Assembly (NCBI RefSeq): GCF_001049895.1 | Contig: NZ_CVPE01000005.1 | Coordinates: forward strand, 434,001 to 498,000 | DNA length: 64,000 nucleotides | Reading direction: 5' to 3' | Origin: Rubeoparvulum massiliense | GTDB lineage: Bacteria > Bacillota > Bacilli > Rubeoparvulales > Rubeoparvulaceae | In this document: positions 54,647 through 62,808 of the stretch, piece by piece | Layout of the letters: the number at the start of each line of letters is the position of its first letter | Position numbering within the stretch: the first letter of the stretch is position 1 | Translations under genes and position numbers: made by a program | The notes under the pieces: model-generated | The model's input: only the letters and a program-made list of their open reading frames with translations | Database searches by the model: none | What the model was told of the DNA's origin: nothing

Positions 54647-55591
54647 CTAATATTGAAACCGTCTTAGGCAAATGGTAAAAACCGTTTTCTCATAGGGTTT
54701 ACTTTCTAAATGAATGGTTCCGCCTAATTGCTCCACCAATCTCTTTGTGATAGTGAGTCCCAGTCCACTTCCCTGATACAGTTTATTTCGTGAGTCCTCT
54801 AATGTGTACATCCGCTCAAATACATGGTCGAGATGGGTTTCAGCAATCCCTTTCCCTTGATCCCAAACATCTACATAGACAAAGCGTTCATCTGCTCGTA
54901 ATGTTACGCCCATTCTTTTTCCATCAGCGCCATGATTAAGCGCATTAGAGATGAGGTTATTCATAATGCGTGCGAGTACATCTTCATTTCCCCATGCATA
55001 GAGATCAAAATCCGGTATTTCAATAGATACCTCTATCCCTTTCGCTGTCACCAAGTCATAGTAGGTTAAGATGTTTGTTCGGCAGATTTCATTCATCAAC
55101 ACCCTTGTGATGGAGATCTCTGTATCCTTCGCCTCAAGCTTTGCCAAGTCAAAAAAACGATTAATAAGCGCTAGCACTTCCCCTGCTTTTGATTCCACCT
55201 TCACCATTAACTGCCCTCTTTCTTCAATGCTTATCATTGGGTCTAGTCGGATCATTTCTAAATACCCTAGAATAACAGTCAATGGTGTCTTCATATCATG
55301 AGAGGTGTTAGCTAACATCTTTCTCATCGACTCTTCCATTCTTAGATGTTGTGCCTTAAGAGCGTGCTGATGATCAAGTAGATGATTCATGGCAACAAGC
55401 AGGCGCTTCAATTCATGATCTTCTGTAACAAGGAGAAGTTTTTCATTAGAATGCTCGGCGATAAGCCCCTCAATCTTATGGCTTATGTAGGAGAGATTTT
55501 TACTTCGTGCTTTTTGTCTAGCAGATTGAAGTCCAATCCAAATGAGTAGTACCGCATTAAGACTCGCTAGGATTACTAGTGTTATCTCCAT
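54647..55591 (-). CDS. Sensor histidine kinase with single membrane helix
   Basis: A 314-residue kinase with one N-terminal helix (about 3-20) and almost no extracytoplasmic part, so it probably senses within the membrane or through a partner. HisKA is NTSHDMKTPLTVILGY, and the HATPase has NNLISNALNHG, DQGKGI and GSGLGLTI. It begins five bases after the regulator gene. Together with the ABC genes nearby it resembles the ycbLM-ycbNO arrangement of B. subtilis. Confidence 0.9.
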   Translation of the reverse strand: MEITLVILASLNAVLLIWIGLQSARQKARSKNLSYISHKIEGLIAEHSNEKLLLVTEDHELKRLLVAMNHLLDHQHALKAQHLRMEESMRKMLANTSHDMKTPLTVILGYLEMIRLDPMISIEERGQLMVKVESKAGEVLALINRFFDLAKLEAKDTEISITRVLMNEICRTNILTYYDLVTAKGIEVSIEIPDFDLYAWGNEDVLARIMNNLISNALNHGADGKRMGVTLRADERFVYVDVWDQGKGIAETHLDHVFERMYTLEDSRNKLYQGSGLGLTITKRLVEQLGGTIHLESKPYEKTVFTICLRRFQY

Positions 55592-55595
55592 CTTA

Positions 55596-56288
55596 TCAGC
55601 CCTCTAACTTATAGCCTATCCCCCATAATGTCTTGATGTATTGAGGGTTAGATGGATCATTCTCAATTTTTTCTCGGAGCCTGCGCATATGTACATTGAT
55701 CACATTTTCATCGCCGAAATACTCATCCTTCCAGATCAAGTTATAGATCTGAGCCTTGGTAAAAACTCGGTTGGTGTTGGTGACAAAGAGCTTGAGAATC
55801 TCAAATTCCTTCGCAGTTAGCTTGATCGCCTCTTCTTTTTTATGAACAGTAAAATTGACGATGTCGACTGCTAGATCACCATAGATGATTAATCGATTCT
55901 CTTCCTCAGAGCGAACTGCATATCGATTGGCTCTCCGGATCGCTGCCTTCACCCGAGCCAATAGCTCCAGTAATGAGAAGGGCTTGCAGATATAATCATC
56001 AGCACCTAGCTCCAATCCCAAGGCTTTATCAACATCACGATCCTTGGCAGACATGATGAGAATCGGGACAGTACTCACTTGACGAATAATTTTTAATGTT
56101 TCTAAGCCATCCAGCCTAGGCATCATTAAATCTAATATTACAAGCTGAAACTGCGCTTCATTAAATTTTTTGATGGCATCTTCACCATCAGGAGAGGTAA
56201 CCACCCTTAGACCTTCTTTTTCTAAGAAGCTTTCTACCATTTCGCAAATAGCGAGATCATCTTCTACAAGTAAAATACTTCCCTGCAT
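55596..56288 (-). CDS. OmpR-family response regulator
   Basis: Regulator of about 230 residues with receiver (LVEDDLAIC, phosphoacceptor in LVILDLMMP, DDYICKPF) and winged-helix domain ending in LWGIGYKLEG. The frame opens at 56309, but ATG 56288 gives the usual domain start; the ribosome site is not strong for any choice. Probably activates the ABC exporter promoter, which carries 11-bp-spaced repeats. Confidence 0.9.
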   Translation of the reverse strand: MQGSILLVEDDLAICEMVESFLEKEGLRVVTSPDGEDAIKKFNEAQFQLVILDLMMPRLDGLETLKIIRQVSTVPILIMSAKDRDVDKALGLELGADDYICKPFSLLELLARVKAAIRRANRYAVRSEEENRLIIYGDLAVDIVNFTVHKKEEAIKLTAKEFEILKLFVTNTNRVFTKAQIYNLIWKDEYFGDENVINVHMRRLREKIENDPSNPQYIKTLWGIGYKLEG

Positions 56289-56370
56289 CTTCTCATAGCC
56301 CCCCATCAACTACAATCCTTGTCACCCCTATTCTATCCTACCTTAACCTTATATGGAGATTAAAGTAATA

Positions 56371-56405
56371 GAAAACTCCCTGTATCATCATGGAGATACA
56401 GGGAG
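56371..56405 (-). terminator. Terminator after the heme protein operon
   Basis: Perfect 11-bp stem CTCCCTGTATC/GATACAGGGAG (56376-56405) with TTTTC on the minus strand. Confidence 0.85.
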
Positions 56406-56434
56406 AATCGCATCATTTGCGGCAAGCTGTATGT

Positions 56435-57052
56435 CTATTGTTCCGCACCCTCACTCTGTTCGAGAGGCACTGTTGCTACCTTTTTTGATTTGAAGAACCC
56501 CGGCAAAATAATCGAAACAATGCCAAGACCCAGTAGCAGTAACAAGATGGTGTTAGGTAAGTAGAAGGTCCAACGTGTATCCACCGTGACAAGCTGAACC
56601 AAGTATTCAAAGCCACTGGCATTACCTGCTACATCACCACCGATGGAGTTGGTTACAACCCCCCAGAAGAAGGCGCCAATCCCTAGAAGGGCATAGTAGA
56701 TTCGTAGAGGCTTGTTCTCCCATAGCTGTTGACGATAGCGATAACGGATGAAGAGGAAGATTGCCCAGAAGAGTAAGAGCAAGAGCGCTGTAAATATTTT
56801 ATTCTTTAAGATTGAGCTATTCAACACTGCTGAGGTTGGCCAGATGGCAAAGCCAGTAATTAAGGCTGCGAAGATGAGCAAAAAGCCAACGAGTGCTGAA
56901 AACCAAGCCATAAAATCCGCATATTTTCCAATGGTGTTTTTAAGATCGGGTTTGAACTTTTGAATATACATGCGAATGAAAATACCTAGAATTGAGATGG
57001 AGAAAATTCCGGTTATTAGCGAGACGATGATTGTATGAAATGCTGGTTTCAT
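56435..57052 (-). CDS. Integral membrane protein, partner of the heme-binding protein
   Basis: A 205-residue protein with five predicted membrane helices that I cannot place in a family. It has only one histidine, so it is unlikely to be a b-type cytochrome by itself. It overlaps the preceding ethylbenzene-dehydrogenase-like gene by four bases (ATGA), implying coupled synthesis and a joint complex. The C-terminus is short, charged and cytosolic or external. A role as membrane anchor or maturation partner is inference. Confidence 0.7.
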   Translation of the reverse strand: MKPAFHTIIVSLITGIFSISILGIFIRMYIQKFKPDLKNTIGKYADFMAWFSALVGFLLIFAALITGFAIWPTSAVLNSSILKNKIFTALLLLLFWAIFLFIRYRYRQQLWENKPLRIYYALLGIGAFFWGVVTNSIGGDVAGNASGFEYLVQLVTVDTRWTFYLPNTILLLLLGLGIVSIILPGFFKSKKVATVPLEQSEGAEQ

Positions 57053-58452
57053 TCTTCCTCACTCCTTTCAACATTGGCTGCAGCTCGGACAACCCCGAAC
57101 GAGAAGAGTATGACGAATAGCGAAACAGCTCCCATGGTCAACAACCATTGATTAAGAATCTCTGAACGGAATTCTGATTCAACACCGTAGTAAGAGAACT
57201 CATCTTCAGTATGGAAATCCTTTAATGGAATCTTATTTTGAACATAATCGCCACCAGCATGTGCTTCTGGATTCATGGCATGATCCCATGTGATTTGACC
57301 TGGATAGAAGAGCTTGATCGTTGTCCATTCGATCTGATCCCAAGGCGGTAATTTTCCTTCAAAGTATGTTGCCTCAATCTCTGCGTCTCGATTAAAGCCA
57401 ATGGTGAATGGGAATGAGGTAAGGTGATAGCGGCTTGATGAATTACGATGGATTGCAAATGCAACGGTGTATTTCCCCTGATCACGGATAATCTTATCCT
57501 CGCGGGGTTTACCAGTATCCATGGCTCGTTGCATATCAAGATGCCATTTACCATCTAGCAAGACACCCTGTGCAAAGATATCTGCCCGTCCTCCTTCAAT
57601 TGGAGAGACAATCAGCTCAGGAAGCACATCTCCTTCCTTCCATTCATGCTGAGGGTCATATTCCACCATAATATCTTCTGCGAGATAATAGTAATCCTCT
57701 GTTGTATAATGACGATTGATTACTTTATCCCATTCCATTGCATATTGATTGGTTTTATTCGGGTCAAACATATATTTGGGTTGCTCCAGCTCCTCATCCC
57801 AGTTAGAACTACCAGCTTTCCCTTCGTCATTCTTGCGATCCTCACGAACCCAGTTATCATCAACATAGCCAATTGGATTGGACCGATGAGCCTTCCAGTG
57901 CCACAAATCTAAGAAGTAGCCTGCATCTACGAGCTTATCTAAATCCTCTTTACTTTTCACAGTTCGCCAGTCATTTTTGTCATAACGGGTTTCTGGCAAG
58001 AACTTGCGTACATAATCTTTCCCAAGCAGCTCCTTTGTTTCCTCTGGATTGGCTGGGTTCAACATATTATTCATATCACTGGTTGCAGTAATAAAACCAC
58101 CATACTGCTCAAAAAATTCTACGGAGCCATCATCCAGCATCATTGCAAAGCGGTCTTCCATGAAACGATTCTCATCTTGATTATTGGTCTTATGCTTCTG
58201 CCATTTACCATCACGATACACGAGATAAGATTGATGAATACTAGAATCCTCACCAGCATCCCATTCAAAACGCCAGAACACATCCTCGCCATTATAGGCT
58301 AGCTTCGCTTTTAATTCGATAAGGCGCTCATCTGGGATGGTGATTTTTCTCTCTGGGTCATCCTTAACAATACCCGTTGAGGCAAATCCACCTGAAATAC
58401 CAATGGCTAGAACTGCAACTAAAAAGTAAATGAAAAAGACCTTTCCCTTCAT
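57049..58452 (-). CDS. Ethylbenzene dehydrogenase-related heme-binding protein, membrane-anchored
   Basis: Exported protein of 467 residues. A signal or anchor helix covers about 5-22 and a C-terminal helix about 440-460, with a large extracytoplasmic domain of the EB_dh type between, for example VFWRFEWDAGED and FAMMLDDGSVEFF. That family is the gamma subunit of type II DMSO-reductase enzymes (ethylbenzene, selenate, chlorate, dimethylsulfide) and binds heme b; axial ligands there are Met and Lys or His. No catalytic molybdenum subunit is in the window, so it may serve as an electron carrier. AAGGGGGGATT site. Confidence 0.8.
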   Translation of the reverse strand: MKGKVFFIYFLVAVLAIGISGGFASTGIVKDDPERKITIPDERLIELKAKLAYNGEDVFWRFEWDAGEDSSIHQSYLVYRDGKWQKHKTNNQDENRFMEDRFAMMLDDGSVEFFEQYGGFITATSDMNNMLNPANPEETKELLGKDYVRKFLPETRYDKNDWRTVKSKEDLDKLVDAGYFLDLWHWKAHRSNPIGYVDDNWVREDRKNDEGKAGSSNWDEELEQPKYMFDPNKTNQYAMEWDKVINRHYTTEDYYYLAEDIMVEYDPQHEWKEGDVLPELIVSPIEGGRADIFAQGVLLDGKWHLDMQRAMDTGKPREDKIIRDQGKYTVAFAIHRNSSSRYHLTSFPFTIGFNRDAEIEATYFEGKLPPWDQIEWTTIKLFYPGQITWDHAMNPEAHAGGDYVQNKIPLKDFHTEDEFSYYGVESEFRSEILNQWLLTMGAVSLFVILFSFGVVRAAANVERSEEE

Positions 58453-58589
58453 GTGAATCCCCCCTTATCTATTTCCTCATCCTCACCATAGCATCGAAAA
58501 ATTGCTTATTTTAGCAGTAAAACACATAAATCCTGAGGAAAAAGTCCGGGATCTAAATAGGGGAATTCCTTACAAGCCTCTGCTAATCT

Positions 58590-59252
58590 CTAATCATCAG
58601 CGGTGATGATACCCTCTTTTAGGGCAAAGCGTACCAGCTCAGAGCGCCGTTTCAAGTCTAGCTTCTCTGATATTCTACTCTTGTATGACTCTACTGTTTT
58701 AATGCTAACAAACAATGTATCTGCAATCTCCTGATAGGTATAGCCAAGAGCAATATATTTTAGAACCTCTTCTTCCCGCTCACTCAAGCACTCTCTTTTT
58801 GACTCTTCCTTTCTCTCTTCAGCCCTTGATTCCCCCTCACCAACAAAGCCTTTGATCACTAGACTGGTAAGTGAGGGATAGATGTAGGTCTGACCTGCTA
58901 ATACCGTTTCAATCGCTGAGATAAGCTCCGTATGAGCTGCTCGTTTGAGGACAAAGCCAGAAGCGCCTTCTTTTAATGCTGCTTTTAAATATTCTTCTTC
59001 TGTATGCATGGTTAACATGAGCACCTTCACATTGGGAGCGATGGCTTTCATTTGGGCTAGTGCTTCGATCCCACTCATTCCTGGCATGGAAATATCCATT
59101 AAGACAAGATCAGGTCTTAATCGTTCCACCATCTGGATGGCCTCTTCTCCGCTGAACGCTTCACCCACAACTTCCCAACCTTCTACCTTGGAGAGCCATA
59201 GCTTAATCCCCGATAACAGTACCTTATGATCGTCCACTAACATGATTTTCAT
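58590..59252 (-). CDS. NarL/FixJ-family response regulator
   Basis: A 220-residue regulator with receiver domain (VDDHKVLL, phosphoacceptor in LVLMDISMPG, VLKRAAH) and C-terminal LuxR-type HTH with CLSEREEEVLKYIALGYTYQEIA. Its start overlaps the kinase gene by 29 bases; a TTG further upstream is also in frame. Partner of the kinase encoded before it. The heme-protein operon lies 137 bases downstream without a clear terminator between, so it is a likely target and may also receive read-through. Confidence 0.92.
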   Translation of the reverse strand: MKIMLVDDHKVLLSGIKLWLSKVEGWEVVGEAFSGEEAIQMVERLRPDLVLMDISMPGMSGIEALAQMKAIAPNVKVLMLTMHTEEEYLKAALKEGASGFVLKRAAHTELISAIETVLAGQTYIYPSLTSLVIKGFVGEGESRAEERKEESKRECLSEREEEVLKYIALGYTYQEIADTLFVSIKTVESYKSRISEKLDLKRRSELVRFALKEGIITADD

Positions 59253-61119
59253 GTGCTGCAAGTTCACCACCGATCTCAATATTGTTTACATAAATAGATG
59301 TCCCAAAGCCTGGGTTGGATTCAATGAAGAAGTGCCCTCCAATTGATTCAATGCGTTCCTGCATCCCCTTAAGTCCTAAATGCTCTTTCGCGATCTTTTT
59401 ATCTAAGATTTTCGCTACGTCGAAGCCGATCCCATCATCTTCGATAATGAGGCTGACCTGATTTCTTGCTTGTTTAATGATAATACTCACACTCTCCGCT
59501 TCTGCATAACGTGCCACATTGGTGAGTGCTTCTTGAATGACGCGGTAGATGGTCACCTCTACGGTGGAAGGTAAGCGAACTTGCTCAAATCCGATCACCT
59601 GAATATCTACTTCAACTCCATATTTTTTTGAAAAATCATTGGCATACATCTTGATTGCTGGTAGTAAGCCATAATCATCAAGGGCACTGGGTCGGAGAGA
59701 CCAGGAGATATAGTGTACTTCTGCCATGGTCTTCTCGGCAATCTCCTTGAGCTCCAGCAGTTTGCTTCGCTTCTCCTCAGCGGTCTCCACTTCTTCTAGC
59801 ATACTAAGCCCTAAGGTGATGGAGGTAAGGGACTGGCTCGTCTCATCATGTAACTCGCGGGCAATCCGTCGCCGTTCTTCCTCCTGTGCTGTAATCACTT
59901 TATCCAATAGCTTTAGTCGTAGCTCCTCCTTATATTTCAGCTCCTGCCATAGCTCCACATTCTCAATAATGATGGAGAGCTGACGGGCAAAGGAGTTGAT
60001 AAAACGAAGCTGGATCCCATTAGGCTCTTCTTTAAAGCAAATCACAATTTTCCCAACACCACGTTGCATTGTTTTTAGCGGAAACGTCTTGTGCTTACTC
60101 TTACTGCGCTGACAATTGACGGATGTAGCTTGCAAACAGGTCAGGCAAGCCGTCTCACCTTGAATGAATTCAAGCTTCTCACCACTCAATTGAATCTCAA
60201 TGAAGCAGCTTAAAAGCTGTAATTCCTCTTTCAATTGGGTCACTGTTTGATTCAAATGTCTTTTGAAGCTACTAGCATCTAAGGCGGTGACAGAGAGCTG
60301 ATTCAATAATGCCAACTCATTGTTCCGCATTTTCAATTGATCGAGGTAACGCAGGTTCTCATCATTCTTCTCCTTGAGATGTTGAATCATGGTGTTAAAC
60401 TCTCTTCCTAGTAGACCAATTTCATCATTGGACTCGATGGCTACGGAGAAATTTAGATTCCCTTTCCCCACCTCATTGCTCACCTGAATGAGCTTGGTTA
60501 GATCACGATACATAATTCTCGTCAAAAGATAGGCAATAATAACGCCTACAATCCCAATAAGCGTGGTAGAAATGATAAGGATGAAGGTAAGCTCATTGAT
60601 GGTTTCAGCAATTTGATTTTCATTTAGTCCCACTCGGACAAAGCCCACATCACCTTCTAGCATCGGGGAAAGCACATCATGAATGACCCCATTTTCTGAA
60701 ATAAAGGTGTGTAATTGATAGGACTGCTCAAACCAGTCGGTATCACGATTCAGTTGGATGAGCTGGAGTGATACTTCATACTCCTTCCCCAGGTTGTGGA
60801 TAATGACATGATCCTGGTGATCCAAGAAAAAGATATATTCGATGTCTGGGTTATTCCGCTCCATCTCTTTGATCAACTTGTCTAAGCTATAAATATCCTG
60901 GAGAATGGTGAAATCTGTACCTCGTGACGATAGATCACTGGCGATAGAAAGCGCTCTTCGTTCTAAATCCTCTGTTAATTTAATTACGAGTAGCTCTCTC
61001 ACAATGAAGATACTGGTGATTCCCATTAATAGGACGAGGCCTAGGGTGATTCCTAAAATCTTCACTTTCACACTTACATTCCTCAGCTTGTTCAGTAATG
61101 TCATCTCTTTACTCATCAT
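59224..61119 (-). CDS. NarX-like sensor histidine kinase with GAF-like Cys motif
   Basis: A 631-residue kinase of the HisKA_3 type. Helices at about 21-42 and 178-200 flank an extracytoplasmic sensor domain; a HAMP domain and coiled coil follow. A GAF-like region (about 280-390) contains Cys305, Cys325, Cys328, Cys336 and Cys361, including a CxxCx7C pattern. The dimerisation motif RRRIARELHDETSQSL holds phospho-His424, and the HATPase has EALTNVARYA and DDGIGFD. It overlaps the PhnD-like gene by four bases, suggesting that lipoprotein and kinase work as one receptor. Confidence 0.9.
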   Translation of the reverse strand: MMSKEMTLLNKLRNVSVKVKILGITLGLVLLMGITSIFIVRELLVIKLTEDLERRALSIASDLSSRGTDFTILQDIYSLDKLIKEMERNNPDIEYIFFLDHQDHVIIHNLGKEYEVSLQLIQLNRDTDWFEQSYQLHTFISENGVIHDVLSPMLEGDVGFVRVGLNENQIAETINELTFILIISTTLIGIVGVIIAYLLTRIMYRDLTKLIQVSNEVGKGNLNFSVAIESNDEIGLLGREFNTMIQHLKEKNDENLRYLDQLKMRNNELALLNQLSVTALDASSFKRHLNQTVTQLKEELQLLSCFIEIQLSGEKLEFIQGETACLTCLQATSVNCQRSKSKHKTFPLKTMQRGVGKIVICFKEEPNGIQLRFINSFARQLSIIIENVELWQELKYKEELRLKLLDKVITAQEEERRRIARELHDETSQSLTSITLGLSMLEEVETAEEKRSKLLELKEIAEKTMAEVHYISWSLRPSALDDYGLLPAIKMYANDFSKKYGVEVDIQVIGFEQVRLPSTVEVTIYRVIQEALTNVARYAEAESVSIIIKQARNQVSLIIEDDGIGFDVAKILDKKIAKEHLGLKGMQERIESIGGHFFIESNPGFGTSIYVNNIEIGGELAAHENHVSGRS

Positions 61120-62066
61120 GGCTTTTCATTCAGACTCTCGAGCATAATTAGAGCAGGGGAGAACAGACGATCATCTGCCTCAACAAAATAATCATAATTG
61201 AGCAGTTCTAATACCTCTTGTCCAGCTTCTTTCTCGTGTAAATGGAGAAGAACCTTTTTCAGTTCCTCTTTTTGCGTCGATGGTAAACTGGGATTCACGA
61301 TGATGGGCTGATTCCCAACAAAGGCCCCTTCTGCAACCACTTTGATCCCTTCGATCAAGGGGTCCTGCTCTTTCACTAGCTTGTCATAGCTGGTACTATA
61401 GACTGCTGCTGCATCAACGAGGCCATTCACTACAGCTGCGATGGAATGGTCATGACTATAGGTGAAGAAGGTTCGCTGAAAGAAGTTAGAAAAATCATAG
61501 CCTTCTGACTCTATTAGGAATTTCGGTACTAGGTAGCCTGCAAATGAATCCGGATCTGAGAAAGCGAAGCTCTTACCCTTTAAATCATGCAGCGAGTTGA
61601 TTTCACTCTCTTTGCGAGTAATGATATAGGAGGTATACTGTTCCTTCCCATTGATGATGGGCATGGCAATCCGCTCCATCACGCCTTGCTCACTTCCTAA
61701 TACAGAGAGATAACCACAGACTAGACCTGCATCTGCTTCGCCCTTCGTAAAAACAGATAAGATTTCATCATAGGTATTTAATTGGATAATTTCAATCTCC
61801 ATACCCAATTCTTCTTCAAGGTGATGGATAAAATTATAGTAGGTATGATAGGTTTCCTTAATCGATACATTTGAAAGAATGGCAAATTTCAGCTTTTCCT
61901 CTGATTCTCGCGCAAGCTCTTGCTCACTAGCATAAGTAGTCTGTTGTTTAATGGGTATTATCATTTGCTCATCGACACTAGAGCAAGCCACTGATACTAA
62001 ACCTAGGACAAATAGTAGCGACAGCAGCGCAAGAAAGCCTGTGCGTATCCTCTTCATTCTCCTCAT
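61116..62066 (-). CDS. PhnD-family substrate-binding lipoprotein
   Basis: Exported solute-binding protein of 316 residues. The lipobox SVAC places the lipidated Cys near 28, and the rest is a PhnD-like periplasmic-binding fold (KLKFAILSN, KGEADAGLVCGYLS, LKGKSFAFSDPDSFAGYLVPK). No transporter permease or ATPase accompanies it. Instead it overlaps a kinase gene, as do AioX-type proteins that sense arsenite for AioS/AioR. A sensor role is therefore likely; the ligand could be phosphonate, phosphite, arsenite or another oxyanion. Start at 62066 or 62057. Confidence 0.88.
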   Translation of the reverse strand: MRRMKRIRTGFLALLSLLFVLGLVSVACSSVDEQMIIPIKQQTTYASEQELARESEEKLKFAILSNVSIKETYHTYYNFIHHLEEELGMEIEIIQLNTYDEILSVFTKGEADAGLVCGYLSVLGSEQGVMERIAMPIINGKEQYTSYIITRKESEINSLHDLKGKSFAFSDPDSFAGYLVPKFLIESEGYDFSNFFQRTFFTYSHDHSIAAVVNGLVDAAAVYSTSYDKLVKEQDPLIEGIKVVAEGAFVGNQPIIVNPSLPSTQKEELKKVLLHLHEKEAGQEVLELLNYDYFVEADDRLFSPALIMLESLNEKP

Positions 62067-62356
62067 CCACTCCTTGTACCATTTTTACTAGTGGCATTGA
62101 TTATCCATCTTTTGGGGTAGGGTATGTCTTGAGTAACGAAGCAAAAACAATATTATAATTACCTAATTTGTCGTTATGTGTTATTACAGAATAATAAAAG
62201 GGTTTGCTTGATGGAATTGCACATTTTTTTCTAGCAAGCTCGAGATGAATAGCATTCTCTACCAATATTATAGATGAATGGTTAGGGAAATCAATTTAAG
62301 GTAATTTTATCCTACGTGGTTGATCATGCTTATATGAAAATAGCAATATTTTGTAT
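62067..62356. other. AT-rich intergenic region
   Basis: About 290 bases between the divergent PhnD-like and lysine riboswitch transcripts. It must hold the promoter of the PhnD-kinase-regulator operon, but I see no clear consensus boxes, gene or repeat. Confidence 0.6.
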
Positions 62357-62385
62357 TTGAAATTGATCAGCAATTCTGTTAAAAT
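62357..62385 (+). promoter_or_regulatory. Sigma-A promoter of the lysine riboswitch transcript
   Basis: TTGAAA, 17 bases, TAAAAT; start expected near 62392, about 30 bases before the aptamer. Confidence 0.8.
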
Positions 62386-62422
62386 CTAAATCAATCAAAA
62401 CTTAATATCAAGTCTTATCTAA

Positions 62423-62606
62423 CGATAGGGCAGAGGCGCGAGGTTTATGAGTAGTTACCTTGAGGATGACAACGATGAGAGGTAAACAAAAGGATGCTTC
62501 GCCGAAGTGATCAGCACAGTCAAGATGTTGATTGCTGGGGTTATTCCGAATAGGAATAACACTGTCATTGTAAATCACCCCATTTACAATGGAGCACTAC
62601 TTATCG
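62423..62606 (+). ncRNA. Lysine riboswitch (L-box)
   Basis: Conserved blocks in order: GATAGGGCAGAGGCGCGA (P1/J), TTTATGAGTAG, GGATGCTTCGCCGAAG at 62492-62507, the ACTGTCA junction and GGAGCACTAC before the closing P1 strand CTTATCG. They match the lysC leader of Bacillus in order and spacing. P1 pairs 62423-62428 with 62600-62606. A terminator at 62672-62710 gives lysine-dependent shut-off. Confidence 0.93.
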
Positions 62607-62671
62607 AGTTTGGGTTATTTTTTCGAGCGATGAACCATTATTTTTATTGTGGTGAACTCATTCGAAGAACC

Positions 62672-62710
62672 GACAACGGTAGGTGTTTTCTCCTATGGTT
62701 GTCTTTTTTT
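62672..62710 (+). terminator. Terminator of the lysine riboswitch
   Basis: Stem GACAAC-GTAGG/CCTAT-GTTGTC with seven T after it. This is the expected off-switch when lysine is bound. Confidence 0.85.
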
Positions 62711-62808
62711 ATCCCCTTCTAAGGGTAAGCTAAGTTCTCATACTACTGCGAGAATGAACGAGCCTGAAGATCCCGATAAGTGCTTCCACCAAAAAAAGGA
62801 GGATCACA

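Noticed and set aside
58559-58572. Small palindrome around GGAATTCC before the heme protein gene as NarL-type operator
   Set aside because: Only eight bases are perfectly symmetric, which is common by chance; no second copy was found.
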